From CBDCOD01 sp965219665 (GTDB lineage Bacteria > Pseudomonadota > Gammaproteobacteria > CAKMZV01): DNA of 49,028 nucleotides. The stretch spans positions 1-49,028 of the forward strand of contig CBDCOD010000003.1 of assembly GCA_965219665.1 (NCBI GenBank), written 5' to 3'. The notes beneath the pieces were generated by a model. It saw nothing but the letters and a program-made list of their open reading frames with translations. It had not been told where the DNA came from and ran no database searches. A program made the translations under genes and the position numbers. Positions 35,385-44,851 of this stretch are shown piece after piece (positions within the stretch are counted from its first letter, which is position 1; each line of letters starts with the position of its first letter).

Positions 35385-36089
35385 TTATCCAATGATAGAT
35401 ACTGCTTCCTGCCTAACCATATCCAATTCATTCAATGCCTTAGGTGGCTGATAGTGGCATATCTGTTGATCACGAATTAAGTAAATGCTATCTGCCATCT
35501 GCTCAGCTTCTACCAGGTTATGCGTAACCAAAATAGTTGGTATGTTCTGTGCTTTGATTAGCCGACACATATCTTCCATAATACATGTAGTGCAGTCAAT
35601 GTCCACATTAGAAAATGGCTCATCCAACAGCAAAATATCTGGCTCAACTGCTAAGGCGCGCGCAATAGCAACACGCTGCTGCTGCCCCCCAGATAACTCA
35701 AAAGGATATTTAGCCTCCACGCCCGCTAACTGCACCATAGAAAGCAAATCTACTACAGCCTGCTTGGTTCTGCAATGATCTGATCTACAAGCAAAAGCAA
35801 TATTCTCATACACTGTCATATGCGGAAACAGCGCAATATCTTGAAACACATACCCCACCTTAACCTGTTTCTGCTTATAACAATCGGTCAATTCCTTGCC
35901 TGACAACTTGATAGACCCACCGTAATCATAAAAGCCTGCCAGAGCATTTAAAAAGGTTGTTTTACCGCAACCACTAGGACCAAACAAACAGGCTATCTCA
36001 CCACGCTTGATATGCAATTCCTGCATTTTAAGTAGTGTTTTTCCTGCTTGGTGAATAGCTAAATTGGTAATATGAAGCCCCATGTCCAA
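35385..36089 (-). CDS. ABC transporter ATP-binding protein
   Basis: A 234-residue ATPase: Walker A GPSGCGKTT, Q-loop (VFQDIALFPHM), signature LSGGQQQRVAIARAL, Walker B ILLLDEPFSNVD and the H-loop (VTHNLVEAEQMA). The FPHMTVYENIAF wording and length resemble importers of the iron/polyamine/thiamine kind (FbpC/ThiQ-like), but there is no C-terminal TOBE extension. No permease or binding-protein gene adjoins, so the substrate is unknown. The start may be the second Met (36083). adk lies just downstream. Confidence 0.85.
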   Translation of the reverse strand: MDMGLHITNLAIHQAGKTLLKMQELHIKRGEIACLFGPSGCGKTTFLNALAGFYDYGGSIKLSGKELTDCYKQKQVKVGYVFQDIALFPHMTVYENIAFACRSDHCRTKQAVVDLLSMVQLAGVEAKYPFELSGGQQQRVAIARALAVEPDILLLDEPFSNVDIDCTTCIMEDMCRLIKAQNIPTILVTHNLVEAEQMADSIYLIRDQQICHYQPPKALNELDMVRQEAVSIIG

Positions 36090-36111
36090 TATTGTAAACT
36101 ATTTGTAAACC

Positions 36112-36249
36112 ATGATTGACAAAACCATTAACACCACACTGAAATTTAATCTTGTGCAGCAGGAGGCAAACTACGTATTGTCAATAGAGAAAGTGCTGAA
36201 AACCTTTGAAAAAGACATTTATTGTTTATATCTAAATAGTGCTTTATAG
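36112..36249 (+). CDS. Possible 45-residue ORF
   Basis: ATG 36112 opens a frame reading MIDKTINTTLKFNLVQQEAN, then VLSIEKVLKTFEKD, to TAG 36247-36249. The composition looks protein-like and helical. It is divergent from the ABC ATPase gene and its end overlaps the convergent cytochrome stop by 6 bases. I do not recognise it and no clear ribosome site is seen. Confidence 0.25.
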   Translation: MIDKTINTTLKFNLVQQEANYVLSIEKVLKTFEKDIYCLYLNSAL

Positions 36250-38379
36250 TCTGTTTAGAAAATTTAACAACAGTGTTTTGTCTGCCTCAGTTAGCGCTTC
36301 ATAGTTATTTTTGGCATTAAGTGCCTCACCACCATGCCAGCGAATGGCTTCGTCAATCGTGCGCGCACGCCCATCATGCAGGTAGCCGATTCGATTAACG
36401 TCATCAGGCCTGCGAGCAAGAGAGACTGTATCATTGCCTTTGGCATCACCAAGCATAACACTTCTGGCATGACCTAAACCCCAAAGAGGTGCTGTACGCC
36501 ACTCAGAACCAGTTGCGATGCCTTCACCAAGATTATCAGCCAACCCTTCACCCATATCATGCAATAACATGTCTGTATATGGATAAATACGCTGGCTACG
36601 CAGCTCTGCAAGTGGATGGAATTCGTTGGTAGTAAAAGCCTCATCGCGATGACATGAAGCACAACCTATACGGTTAAAGACATTTTCACCAGCCATATCG
36701 CGATAATTTCGCCGCGCACCCACACCAAGTAAACTGATGTATTTAACCAAATCTTCTAAGTGACTATCATCCAATTCTTGCCCAGTATTATCACAATTTT
36801 CTTGCTGAGTGCCGCAATCAGGTTCTGGTAGTACGCTGGTCATAACGCCCATATCCGTATTCAAAGCAGTAGCAACATGATGCTCTACGCTAATAGTTGC
36901 TGCTTTGTAACCAAACCTACCTACACGTTGCACGTTGGTGCTGGGGTCAGTGACGATAGAAACACGCCCTGATATTCCGTCATTGTCTTCGTCATTTGGA
37001 TCCGCCAAAGCCAAAATATCTGCCTCTGGTATTGCCTCGAGCAAGCCAATACCGACTAGCTGTGGAGCAATCCTTGCTGAGAACCGTGCTGGAGTGCTGT
37101 TGGTAAAGACATAATTGGGAGAGCGCAAACCATTGTCTAACTCTGTCCAACGCCCAAGGCTAACGGATCCTTCTGAGGTTCCGCTATTACGCTGCGGTTG
37201 GAGTACCCTGCCTCTATGCGGGTCAGGGCTACCATCAGCATCGCCAATCTTGAATACCCATTTTTCAAGCGGTGTACCAAAATCTTCAACCAATGCTCTG
37301 CCATTGCGTACATGACAAACCGCACATGAGTTATTAATGTAGTTGTTACCCGCTTTAGCAATTTGCTCTGTCCAGACTGGGTTATCATGTCGCTCATCAT
37401 GGGTCCCATCCTCAAAATTAGTATGGTGCACCCTCCTGCCACGCACAAAAGGCTGTGCATTCCGATGGCTTAAATTGGTTGCCATCTGCATAAAGCGTCC
37501 CGCGGGCTCATTGGTGTAATTAAAACCTAATGTAGTATCACCGCCCAGCAATCCCTTTTCTCCTATAGGAGTACCATCATTTGAGCCGCCTTGATTGTTT
37601 ACCCCTCTTTGCCACTCAAAAGGCACCACGCCAGGACTACCGATGACATACACATAGGAAGTTCCATAATAATTGAGACGCGAACCGGCAGGTGGGGAAA
37701 GTAGAAACTGACTCACTTCAAATTCCATATTTGTTCCTACCGTCAAAGGATCTTGAAATTGCCCTCCATTCCTCCACTGGTTAACTATATCCAGGGTGTA
37801 CATGTGCTGAATACCTGAATCACTTACTTTTTCAAATTCATCATTCCAAGTGCCTCTGCCCACAAATACAACACCTGTCTCATTGGGATTAACTTTCATT
37901 TCTTCTTTTTGCGGATTAAAGTGAAACTGCCCTGAAACCGTTTGCCCCCAATACCAGACTCTAAATTCGCGCGCACCTAACGCTGCTTCAGTTATAAATG
38001 TCGCTCTGATGCGGCTTTGACCAGTGGGCACGTAGTCCTCTAATTGAATACGCGCTGTCCGATACTCCCAATAGTGAGCAAGATAATGATCATAATGATC
38101 ATTATCAGCACTATCCTTAGCATGCCGATCACGACCGCGGTCACCAATACGGGTAACAATTACACCATCATCTCTTACAAAAGAAGATAACGGCTCCAGC
38201 ACTGTCTGACTATCAAATAAATTTGCTATATCACGTGATGCCGTTGGTATTGATGTTGACGAGGTCGAAGTTGTGGGAGCATTAGAATCACTTGAGTCAT
38301 CCCCGCATGACATCAGGGTTATGGTAGATAGAATAACGGCGCATTTTATAATATGAAGTAAGGGAGTGCTTTTGAACAT
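36244..38379 (-). CDS. Di-haem c-type cytochrome lipoprotein (DUF1111/di-haem oxidoreductase-like)
   Basis: A large exported protein, 711 residues from the chosen start. MFKSTPLLHIIK plus a hydrophobic stretch ends in the lipobox LMSC, so it is probably a lipoprotein; this is why I start at 38379 rather than the longer frame from 38460. Two haem-binding sites are visible: SCAVCH (middle) and GCASCH (C-terminal third). Around them are motifs of the di-haem oxidoreductase family (GRFGYKAA, then MGEGLADN and GYLHDGRARTIDEAI). About 200 N-terminal residues are beta-rich and unusual. MauG/peroxidase-like electron transfer is the family expectation; the substrate is unknown. It may be anchored in the outer membrane facing the periplasm. 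Confidence 0.82.
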   Translation of the reverse strand: MFKSTPLLHIIKCAVILSTITLMSCGDDSSDSNAPTTSTSSTSIPTASRDIANLFDSQTVLEPLSSFVRDDGVIVTRIGDRGRDRHAKDSADNDHYDHYLAHYWEYRTARIQLEDYVPTGQSRIRATFITEAALGAREFRVWYWGQTVSGQFHFNPQKEEMKVNPNETGVVFVGRGTWNDEFEKVSDSGIQHMYTLDIVNQWRNGGQFQDPLTVGTNMEFEVSQFLLSPPAGSRLNYYGTSYVYVIGSPGVVPFEWQRGVNNQGGSNDGTPIGEKGLLGGDTTLGFNYTNEPAGRFMQMATNLSHRNAQPFVRGRRVHHTNFEDGTHDERHDNPVWTEQIAKAGNNYINNSCAVCHVRNGRALVEDFGTPLEKWVFKIGDADGSPDPHRGRVLQPQRNSGTSEGSVSLGRWTELDNGLRSPNYVFTNSTPARFSARIAPQLVGIGLLEAIPEADILALADPNDEDNDGISGRVSIVTDPSTNVQRVGRFGYKAATISVEHHVATALNTDMGVMTSVLPEPDCGTQQENCDNTGQELDDSHLEDLVKYISLLGVGARRNYRDMAGENVFNRIGCASCHRDEAFTTNEFHPLAELRSQRIYPYTDMLLHDMGEGLADNLGEGIATGSEWRTAPLWGLGHARSVMLGDAKGNDTVSLARRPDDVNRIGYLHDGRARTIDEAIRWHGGEALNAKNNYEALTEADKTLLLNFLNRL

Positions 38380-38495
38380 GAGGATTTTAGGTGGGTGAGG
38401 TAATAGGAATGAAAATTCTAACGATGGATTGTACCCGTTTCTGCCCATAATTATTTGCATAGAGCATGCCTATATAAACCAGCCGAGTATCTCAT

Positions 38496-38527
38496 AAAAA
38501 AAGCCTGCGGGTAAACCGCAGGCTTTT
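38496..38527 (-). terminator. Terminator of groESL
   Basis: AAGCCTGCGG and CCGCAGGCTT form a perfect 10-bp stem with the loop GTAAA, starting 28 bases after the groL stop. On the minus strand the stem is followed by a run of seven T. The opposite side also has T's (CTTTTAAAA), so it may act in both directions. Confidence 0.92.
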
Positions 38528-38555
38528 AAAATAGTGCGTTTAAGTGATGATACGC

Positions 38556-40193
38556 TTACATCATACCACCCATGCCGCCCATGCCGCCCATATCAGGTGC
38601 AGCAGGTGCCGATTCTGGCTTAGGCAAATCCGCTATAGCAGCCTCTGTAGTGATTAGAAGACCTGAGATAGAGGCAGCATGCTGTAGTGCTGAGCGCGTG
38701 ACCTTAGCAGGATCAAGAATGCCCATCTCTAACATATCACCATAAACTTCCGCAGCAGCATTAAAGCCATAGTTACCTTTACCTTTGATGACTTCATTGG
38801 CAACAACTGCACCATCTACTCCTGCATTAGAAGCAATTTGGCGCAAAGGCTCTTCCAAAGCACGACGAGTAATTTGAACTCCTTGTGCTTGGTCATCATT
38901 GTCTACCTTCAATTTGTCCAATGCACAAGAGCACCGTACAAGAGCGACACCACCACCAGGAACAACGCCTTCTTGCACCGCAGCACGTGTAGCATGTAGT
39001 GCATCGTCAACACGGTCTTTCTTCTCTTTCATCTCAATTTCAGTCGCAGCACCAACCTTAATAACAGCCACACCACCAGAGAGTTTAGCTAAACGCTCTT
39101 GCAATTTTTCACGGTCGTAATCAGAGGAGGTATCATCAATCGCCTTGCGAATTTGCTCCACACGGGAATCAATGCGCGCTTGCTGACCTAAGCCGTCAAT
39201 GATTGTAGTGCTTTCTTTGCTTACAACAATCCGCTTGGCTTCGCCTAATTGCTCCAAAGTTGCTTTTTCTAAACTCAAGCCTACTTCCTCAGCAATCACC
39301 ACACCGTCAGTTAAGATAGCAATATCTTCCATAATTGCTTTGCGGCGATCACCAAATCCTGGCGCTTTTACGGCAGTTACTTTGAGAATACCACGCATAT
39401 TGTTGATTACTAAAGTAGCTAATGCCTCGCCTTCAACATCTTCTGCAATAATGAGTAAAGGACGACCACTCTTAGAAACGCCCTCTAACAAAGGCAATAA
39501 GTCACGAATGTTGGATATTTTTTTATCAAACAATAGGACATATGGGTTTTCTAATTCGGCAGCCATTTTGTCTTGATTGGTAACAAAGTAAGGAGAGAGG
39601 TAGCCTCTGTCAAACTCCATACCTTCTACAACGTCCAACTCATCTTCTAATGAATTGCCTTCTTCAACAGTAATCACACCTTCAGCACCTACACGCTCCA
39701 TAGCCTCAGCAATCACTTTACCGATGGTTTCATCGTTGTTAGCTGAGATAGTACCTACTTGTGCAATAGCTTGATTGTCTTTACAAGGTTTCGCTAATTT
39801 ATGCAGCTCCTCAACAATTGCTTTAGTTGCCTTATCAATCCCGCGCTTGAGGTCCATTGGGTTCATGCCTGCCGCTACAGCCTTCATACCTTCACGAGCA
39901 ATGGATTGCGCTAAAACGGTAGCAGTTGTTGTACCATCACCGGCAACATCTGATGTCTTGGAAGACACCTCTTTTACCATCTGAGCGCCCATATTCTCAA
40001 ACCTATCTTCAAGACTGATTTCTTTTGCGACAGAAACACCATCTTTTGTGATGCTGGGGGCTCCAAAGGACTTTTCCATAATAACGTTACGTCCTTTAGG
40101 TCCTAAAGTAACCTTAACCGCCTCTGCCAAGATATTTAAGCCAGTCATCATGCTCTCGCGAGCACTCACTCCAAATTTTACTTCTTTTGACAT
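38556..40193 (-). CDS. groL: Chaperonin GroEL
   Basis: A 545-residue 60-kDa chaperonin. It starts MSKEVKFGVSARESMMTGLN, contains the nucleotide-site GDGTTTATVLAQSI and ends in the flexible tail GGMGGMGGMM. It forms the double seven-fold ring that folds proteins with GroES. It is second in the groES-groL operon, 51 bases after groES, and is followed by a strong terminator. Confidence 0.99.
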   Translation of the reverse strand: MSKEVKFGVSARESMMTGLNILAEAVKVTLGPKGRNVIMEKSFGAPSITKDGVSVAKEISLEDRFENMGAQMVKEVSSKTSDVAGDGTTTATVLAQSIAREGMKAVAAGMNPMDLKRGIDKATKAIVEELHKLAKPCKDNQAIAQVGTISANNDETIGKVIAEAMERVGAEGVITVEEGNSLEDELDVVEGMEFDRGYLSPYFVTNQDKMAAELENPYVLLFDKKISNIRDLLPLLEGVSKSGRPLLIIAEDVEGEALATLVINNMRGILKVTAVKAPGFGDRRKAIMEDIAILTDGVVIAEEVGLSLEKATLEQLGEAKRIVVSKESTTIIDGLGQQARIDSRVEQIRKAIDDTSSDYDREKLQERLAKLSGGVAVIKVGAATEIEMKEKKDRVDDALHATRAAVQEGVVPGGGVALVRCSCALDKLKVDNDDQAQGVQITRRALEEPLRQIASNAGVDGAVVANEVIKGKGNYGFNAAAEVYGDMLEMGILDPAKVTRSALQHAASISGLLITTEAAIADLPKPESAPAAPDMGGMGGMGGMM

Positions 40194-40244
40194 AATAAAT
40201 ATATTCCTATACTGTAATTAAAAATTCTACTGTAATAACGTCAG

Positions 40245-40529
40245 TTAAACAATTGCCAGAATATCGTCTTCACGCATAATCAGAATTTTGTCACCATCAA
40301 CGGTAATTTCTGTTCCGGCGTACTGACCAAATAGTACTGTATCTCCCACTTTTACTGCCAATGCAGAACGCTTGCCATCATCAGACAATTTGCCATCACC
40401 GATAGCAACTACTTCACCTTTCGTGGGCTTCTCTGCGCTTGAGTCAGGGATAACAATACCGCCAGCAGACGTGGTCTCTTCAGGTGCGCGTTTTACCGCA
40501 ACACGATCATTTAAGGGACGAAGCTTCAT
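40245..40529 (-). CDS. groS: Co-chaperonin GroES
   Basis: A 94-residue co-chaperonin: MKLRPLNDRVAVKRAPEETT at the start, the mobile loop containing SAGGIVIPDS, and ending in DDILAIV. ATG 40529 is preceded by GGAGG at 6 bases. A frame-open TTG at 40541 overlaps that ribosome site and is not the start. It caps the GroEL ring. The gene lies behind a sigma-32-type promoter. Confidence 0.98.
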   Translation of the reverse strand: MKLRPLNDRVAVKRAPEETTSAGGIVIPDSSAEKPTKGEVVAIGDGKLSDDGKRSALAVKVGDTVLFGQYAGTEITVDGDKILIMREDDILAIV

Positions 40530-40611
40530 CAAAACCTCCAAAATAAAAAATTAAACCACAATGTAAAGCCACTACTATAAATCTGGTGTGACAATACATC
40601 AACAAGCCACC

Positions 40612-40640
40612 ATATAGGGGTAGAACATACAACATTCAAG
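40612..40640 (-). promoter_or_regulatory. Heat-shock (sigma-32) promoter of groESL
   Basis: Minus strand: CTTGAA (40640-40635), 14 bases, then CCCCTATAT (40620-40612). This closely fits the RpoH consensus CTTGAAA-N11-16-CCCCATNT. It predicts transcription from about 40604, giving a 5' leader of about 75 nt before groES. No CIRCE element is seen. Confidence 0.88.
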
Positions 40641-40779
40641 TGCTACTGCAAAAAATAATAGTGGAGCATGATTCTTAAAAGAGGGCACGCCCTTTACTTG
40701 ATTTTTTAAAAAGTTGGTTTATTTTATTGTTATAATCAATTGAAAATAAAAAAAATATTACATAATTTTTTCAGGAAAA

Positions 40780-41922
40780 ATGAATAAGATATCAGCCTAT
40801 ACAGCAGCTAAGTTACCCTCTATTCCCTCAGATTTAGCACATCAGACTGGCTTTAATCATCGGAAGGAGGTGCCTAATTTAATCGGAGCAAGCTCGGACA
40901 TGGAGGCAATTAGCAATTGGCTGAACCTATATGCAGACTCGCCACACACCTTTCGCAGTTACCACAAAGAAATTGAGCGCTTTTATCAATGGGCACTGAT
41001 AGAGCGACAAAAGGCGTTTTCTGATTTAACAGTAGATGACCTGATGGCATACTGGCGTTTTATGGCAAACCCTCAGCCAAGTAGTCGCTGGTGCGGCAAA
41101 GCAAAAACACCACGCAATCACCCAGCATGGCGCCCGTTTAATGGTCCATTGACCGACTCCAGCCGATCTGTTGCTCTAACAATCATTGGGCGGTGCTTTG
41201 GCTACCTGTCTGATGGAGGCTACCTACGCGGAAACCCTGTGCGCCTTATGAGCAAAGCTGGACGCTCTAATATAGACAAAAGTGCTGCCATTGAACGCTA
41301 CTTATCACACGACACATGGCAATTTTTATGGGACTATATCGAGGCATTAGAGGATGAAACCACTAAAAAACAGCAGTACAAAGAGCGTGTGCGCTTTTTA
41401 ATGGCTCTGCTATACTTGCTCATGCCACGGGTTAGCGAAGTTGCCTCACATCAGATGAACAGCTTCTATAAATACCGCGAAGGATGGTGGTGGCGCATAC
41501 ATGGCAAAGGAAATAAAATACGCAAGGTGCCGGTCTCTGGTGAATTCATAGATGCCCTAAAACGGTATCGCCTGCATAGAGGTTTGCCCCCCTTACCCGC
41601 TCCAAATGCGTATGAACCCATCATAGCTTCCCTAACAGGCAATCGCCCTGTCAGTGCCGACATGATTTATAAAATTGTTAAAGACATCACCACGCAAGCT
41701 GCAAACGTATTAGAGCAACGCAATCCCGAGCAAGCGCTCAAACTGCGTCAAGCCTCCACACACTGGATGCGCCACACTGGTCTGACGCACTTAGCAGATC
41801 AAGGCTTAGATTTGCGTTTCTTAAAGGCAACTGCGCGCCACGAAAGCGTGGAAACCACGCAACGCTACCTACATATAGAAGAAGATAATTGGCAACAAGC
41901 AGTCAACACCAACCGCTTATAG
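40780..41922 (+). CDS. Tyrosine recombinase/phage-type integrase
   Basis: A 380-residue site-specific recombinase. Residues 40-155 form the helical core-binding domain (YADSPHTFRSYHKEIERFYQ). The catalytic domain has the full set: R217 (MPRVSEVA), K243 (HGKGNKIRKV), H328 and R331 (HWMRHTGLTH), H354 (ARHESVETTQ) and nucleophile Y363 (RYLHIEE). It is longer than XerC/XerD (about 300) and has an insert between residues 95 and 125 rich in Trp/Arg/Pro. No recognisable phage or island genes surround it; core genes lie on both sides, so it may be a resident recombinase or the last trace of an element. It diverges from groES over about 250 bases. Confidence 0.9.
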   Translation: MNKISAYTAAKLPSIPSDLAHQTGFNHRKEVPNLIGASSDMEAISNWLNLYADSPHTFRSYHKEIERFYQWALIERQKAFSDLTVDDLMAYWRFMANPQPSSRWCGKAKTPRNHPAWRPFNGPLTDSSRSVALTIIGRCFGYLSDGGYLRGNPVRLMSKAGRSNIDKSAAIERYLSHDTWQFLWDYIEALEDETTKKQQYKERVRFLMALLYLLMPRVSEVASHQMNSFYKYREGWWWRIHGKGNKIRKVPVSGEFIDALKRYRLHRGLPPLPAPNAYEPIIASLTGNRPVSADMIYKIVKDITTQAANVLEQRNPEQALKLRQASTHWMRHTGLTHLADQGLDLRFLKATARHESVETTQRYLHIEEDNWQQAVNTNRL

Positions 41923-42088
41923 CGCAGTCACTTCGCATACGCCTCTCGCACCACATACTTAGTAGTACGCCCATTATTAATAGGCGGAATAAGTAAACAC
42001 TTCAAATAAGCACTTTCGACCATTGTACTTGGCAGTATTCCAGCAGCAGCTGTTGTTGGGGGTAAGGTAGCGGAGGGTGGTCTCTTTA

Positions 42089-42898
42089 TTATTTTTCTTG
42101 CCAGTCACGCGTTCTAAACCAGTAGTTACGGCGCTCTTCTAACCAGCCGCGCGCGTGCTTTAGCGCAATCCATTGGTTTAAGAAGTTGAGTGAGTCTATA
42201 TCCCCTTTACGTAGTGCCATGCCGTCACGAGAAGGTTGTATATCGCTACGGAAAGGAATGACCAGTTTATCTGGATGCTCTGCGATAACAAACTCAGGGG
42301 AGGGATTGGGGGTTATCCAAACATGTGCTTTACCATTAAGCAATTCGCGCATGATGGTAGCATCATCATCAAATAAGCGTAATGTAGCATTGGGTAATTT
42401 TTCGCGCACATAAATAGCGGGAATAGTGCCACGGCGCTGTACAAAGGTAATGGATTTGTCGTTATAACCGGCTAAATCATTGGAGTGTTCTATGTTTGCA
42501 ATTTTTTGTTTATTGGCGATAAAGACTAAATCGGTAAAGGCATACGGCTCTGTGAAATTAACTTGTAGATTGCGTTTAGGCGTAATAGTCATACCGGCAA
42601 TAATAACGTCTATTTTTTTACTGATGAGAGCAGGAATAAGTCCTTCCCATGGTGTTGGTATAATTTGCACGCGTACACCCATGTCTTTAGCTAACTCTGT
42701 TGCCACATCTACTTCAAAGCCATGGAATGAACCATCTTTGTTACGCATCGCCCATGGGACAAAACTGCTTAAACCAACGCGCAGCACGCCGCGCTCACTG
42801 GCCTTGGCGATAGCACCTTCTGCCGCAGCGGTTAGAGGGGTGGTGAATGAAAACGCAAACAATGCGATAATGAGTGCTTTACGGATAACAAATAGCAT
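42089..42898 (-). CDS. Amino-acid ABC transporter substrate-binding protein
   Basis: A 269-residue periplasmic binding protein of SBP family 3. The signal peptide MLFVIRKALIIALFAFS runs to TAAAEGA. The fold motifs follow: GVLRVGLSSFVPWAMRNKDG, GFEVDVATELAKDMGV, then GLIPALISKKIDVIIAGMTI and FTEPY. It binds a polar amino acid or opine-like solute. I start at 42898, preceded by GAGG, instead of the longer open frame to 42961, because that places the signal peptide first. It diverges from two permease genes across 84 bases. No ATPase gene is adjacent. Confidence 0.88.
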   Translation of the reverse strand: MLFVIRKALIIALFAFSFTTPLTAAAEGAIAKASERGVLRVGLSSFVPWAMRNKDGSFHGFEVDVATELAKDMGVRVQIIPTPWEGLIPALISKKIDVIIAGMTITPKRNLQVNFTEPYAFTDLVFIANKQKIANIEHSNDLAGYNDKSITFVQRRGTIPAIYVREKLPNATLRLFDDDATIMRELLNGKAHVWITPNPSPEFVIAEHPDKLVIPFRSDIQPSRDGMALRKGDIDSLNFLNQWIALKHARGWLEERRNYWFRTRDWQEK

Positions 42899-42982
42899 AA
42901 TAACCTCGTGGAGTAAGTAAATGGGAGTCCATTTTACCATTCTACGGTAACAATCACACAATGTAGAAAATCATACCCTACC

Positions 42983-43777
42983 ATGACAGCGCATAAGCAA
43001 TCTATTTTGAATATTTTAAAATACCATCATATATTCCTATCTATCGTACTATTTGCTACTGTCGCATGGCTATTTGCTGAAGGCATTATGCATTTAGATT
43101 ACAACTGGAAATGGCATCGTATCGGACAGTATTGGCTGCAAGTAACTGATAACTCTTGGGAAGCAGGTCTATTACTTGAAGGGCTATACACTACATTAAA
43201 AATTTCCACACTTGCTCTGCTTATCGCCTTGTTTTTTGGTGTTGTGTTGTGTGCCTGCTTCTTCTCAAAGCAGCGTTCAATCCGCTATTTAGCACTGGGA
43301 TATACACAGGCTATTCGCTGTACACCCTTACTGGTACAACTCTATTTACTGTATTTTTTATTCAGTACTTTTTTAGGCATTAATCGTTTTGAGGCAGGTG
43401 TTCTATCACTGGCGTGCTTTGAAGCCGCCTTTGTGGCTGAAGTGTTATTTAGCGGCATACGCAATGTGCCACAAGAGCAAGTTGAAGCAGCTCAAGCGCT
43501 TTCACTACCCAAGCGGGTTTATTGGCAAAAAATTATCCTGCCACAAGCATTGCCAATCACACTACCACCTCTCGCTAATTTAGGAGTCAATCTTATAAAG
43601 CATTCTTCTATTGTCACTATTATTGCCATTGCCGATTTAACGGATACTGCCAGAAACATTATTGCAGAAACATTTTTATCCTTTGAGGTTTGGCTGACTG
43701 TCGGCGCTGTATATTTTGCGATATGTTTTCCATTGGCTACGCTAATTACTGCTTGGGAAAAGAGGTTACAACGATGA
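42983..43777 (+). CDS. Amino-acid ABC transporter permease (HisM/GlnP type)
   Basis: A 264-residue inner-membrane protein with about five helices. The permease core starts LLLEGLYTTLKISTLALLIA, and the EAA loop is FEAAFVAEVLFSGIRNVPQE then QVEAAQALSLPKRVYWQKII. This is the classic signature of the polar amino-acid permease family. The stop overlaps the ATG of the second permease (ATGA), so they form a coupled heterodimer. The cognate binding protein is probably the divergent gene upstream; the ATPase must be encoded elsewhere. Confidence 0.9.
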   Translation: MTAHKQSILNILKYHHIFLSIVLFATVAWLFAEGIMHLDYNWKWHRIGQYWLQVTDNSWEAGLLLEGLYTTLKISTLALLIALFFGVVLCACFFSKQRSIRYLALGYTQAIRCTPLLVQLYLLYFLFSTFLGINRFEAGVLSLACFEAAFVAEVLFSGIRNVPQEQVEAAQALSLPKRVYWQKIILPQALPITLPPLANLGVNLIKHSSIVTIIAIADLTDTARNIIAETFLSFEVWLTVGAVYFAICFPLATLITAWEKRLQR

Positions 43778-44631
43778 ATGTCCCTCCACTCCAAAAGTGG
43801 CGCATTACCGACACCATATTGACACTGGTGATTCTCTCCCCTATTCTGTATTTCTTGTACTACTCCATTAGCCATTTAGACTATCACTGGGATTGGTTGG
43901 CCCCACTAAGTTATTTCATCCAGTTTAATGACGATACATGGCGTTTTGGTTTTCTCGCTGAAGGTCTTTTTATGAGCATTCGACTACTCATTTTTAGTGG
44001 TATTATTGCACTGGGATTAGGCTTGATGCTTGCGGTACTTCGCCTCTCTCCGATTGCTGCACTACGAATGCTATCGCGCGCGTATATTGAGCTGCTGCGC
44101 CATTTGCCACCTTTGGTTTTCTTATTCATTGCCTATTTTTTAATTAGCCTACAGTGGCTTCAGGGCGCGTGGGTATATGCCTTAATGGATATTATTGATA
44201 ATCCTGTAGGAAGAGTTGTATTCGGTGATCCAAGTCGCATACAAGGCCTATTAGCAGGAGGCATTTGTCTTGCGCTGTTTGAAGCCGCTTTTTTTGCTGA
44301 AATATTACGTGCAGGTATTCTCGGTGTAGATAGTGGTCAGAAGGAGGCTGGATTCAGCTTAGGCTTTTCTAAATGGGGAGCGCTGCGGCATATTATGTTG
44401 CCACAGGCACTGCGAAAAATCGCTTCACCATTAGTTGGTCAAGGTATTTTACTCGTCAAAGACTCGGCCATTCTTTCTCTAATTGCTGTACAAGAACTGA
44501 CTTTTGTTGCCCAGGAAACGGCGGTATCAACCGGGACCATTTTTGAAACGTGGATACTGGCTGCCTGTATGTATTTTTGCATATGCTATCCTATGGCGCG
44601 CTGGTCCAAAAGACTAAAAACGCACCAATAA
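43774..44631 (+). CDS. Amino-acid ABC transporter permease, second subunit
   Basis: A 285-residue partner permease. The N-terminal helix (ILTLVILSPILYFLYYS) is followed by the family core (LAEGLFMSIRLLIFSGIIAL) and the EAA loop (ALFEAAFFAEILRAGILGVD, then GQKEAGFSLGFSKWGALRHI). ATG 43774 overlaps the preceding stop; the frame is open upstream but only within the first permease. A central insert (WLQGAWVYALMDIIDNPVG) is longer than in its partner, as seen in AapM-type subunits of general amino-acid transporters. Confidence 0.9.
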   Translation: MNVPPLQKWRITDTILTLVILSPILYFLYYSISHLDYHWDWLAPLSYFIQFNDDTWRFGFLAEGLFMSIRLLIFSGIIALGLGLMLAVLRLSPIAALRMLSRAYIELLRHLPPLVFLFIAYFLISLQWLQGAWVYALMDIIDNPVGRVVFGDPSRIQGLLAGGICLALFEAAFFAEILRAGILGVDSGQKEAGFSLGFSKWGALRHIMLPQALRKIASPLVGQGILLVKDSAILSLIAVQELTFVAQETAVSTGTIFETWILAACMYFCICYPMARWSKRLKTHQ

Positions 44632-44851
44632 TTCTCTCCCGCGTCACAACGAGACTGCGCCAACTATAAAGAATTCATAATAGTTGAATGTGTTTCAGAT
44701 ATAATGCCCCTTTTACTTGGATAGTTACGTGGCTTGTACGCCAATAGATGGTATATTCTCTGGTAAACATCCCGTAATTCATAAGGCATAAAACACACTC
44801 TGCCCAATTTAACTAAGCCAGCAGAGGGTACATTGATAGGACTATATTTTT

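Noticed and set aside
41923..42088. Minus-strand peptide (MVESAYLKCLLIPPINNGRT) after the integrase
   Set aside because: Only about 31 codons, no ribosome site and no recognisable family; treated as noncoding.
44632..44851. Sigma-54 promoter before glnA
   Set aside because: TGGC occurs, but the GC/TGC spacing of a -24/-12 element is not found; TATAAT suggests a sigma-70 promoter.
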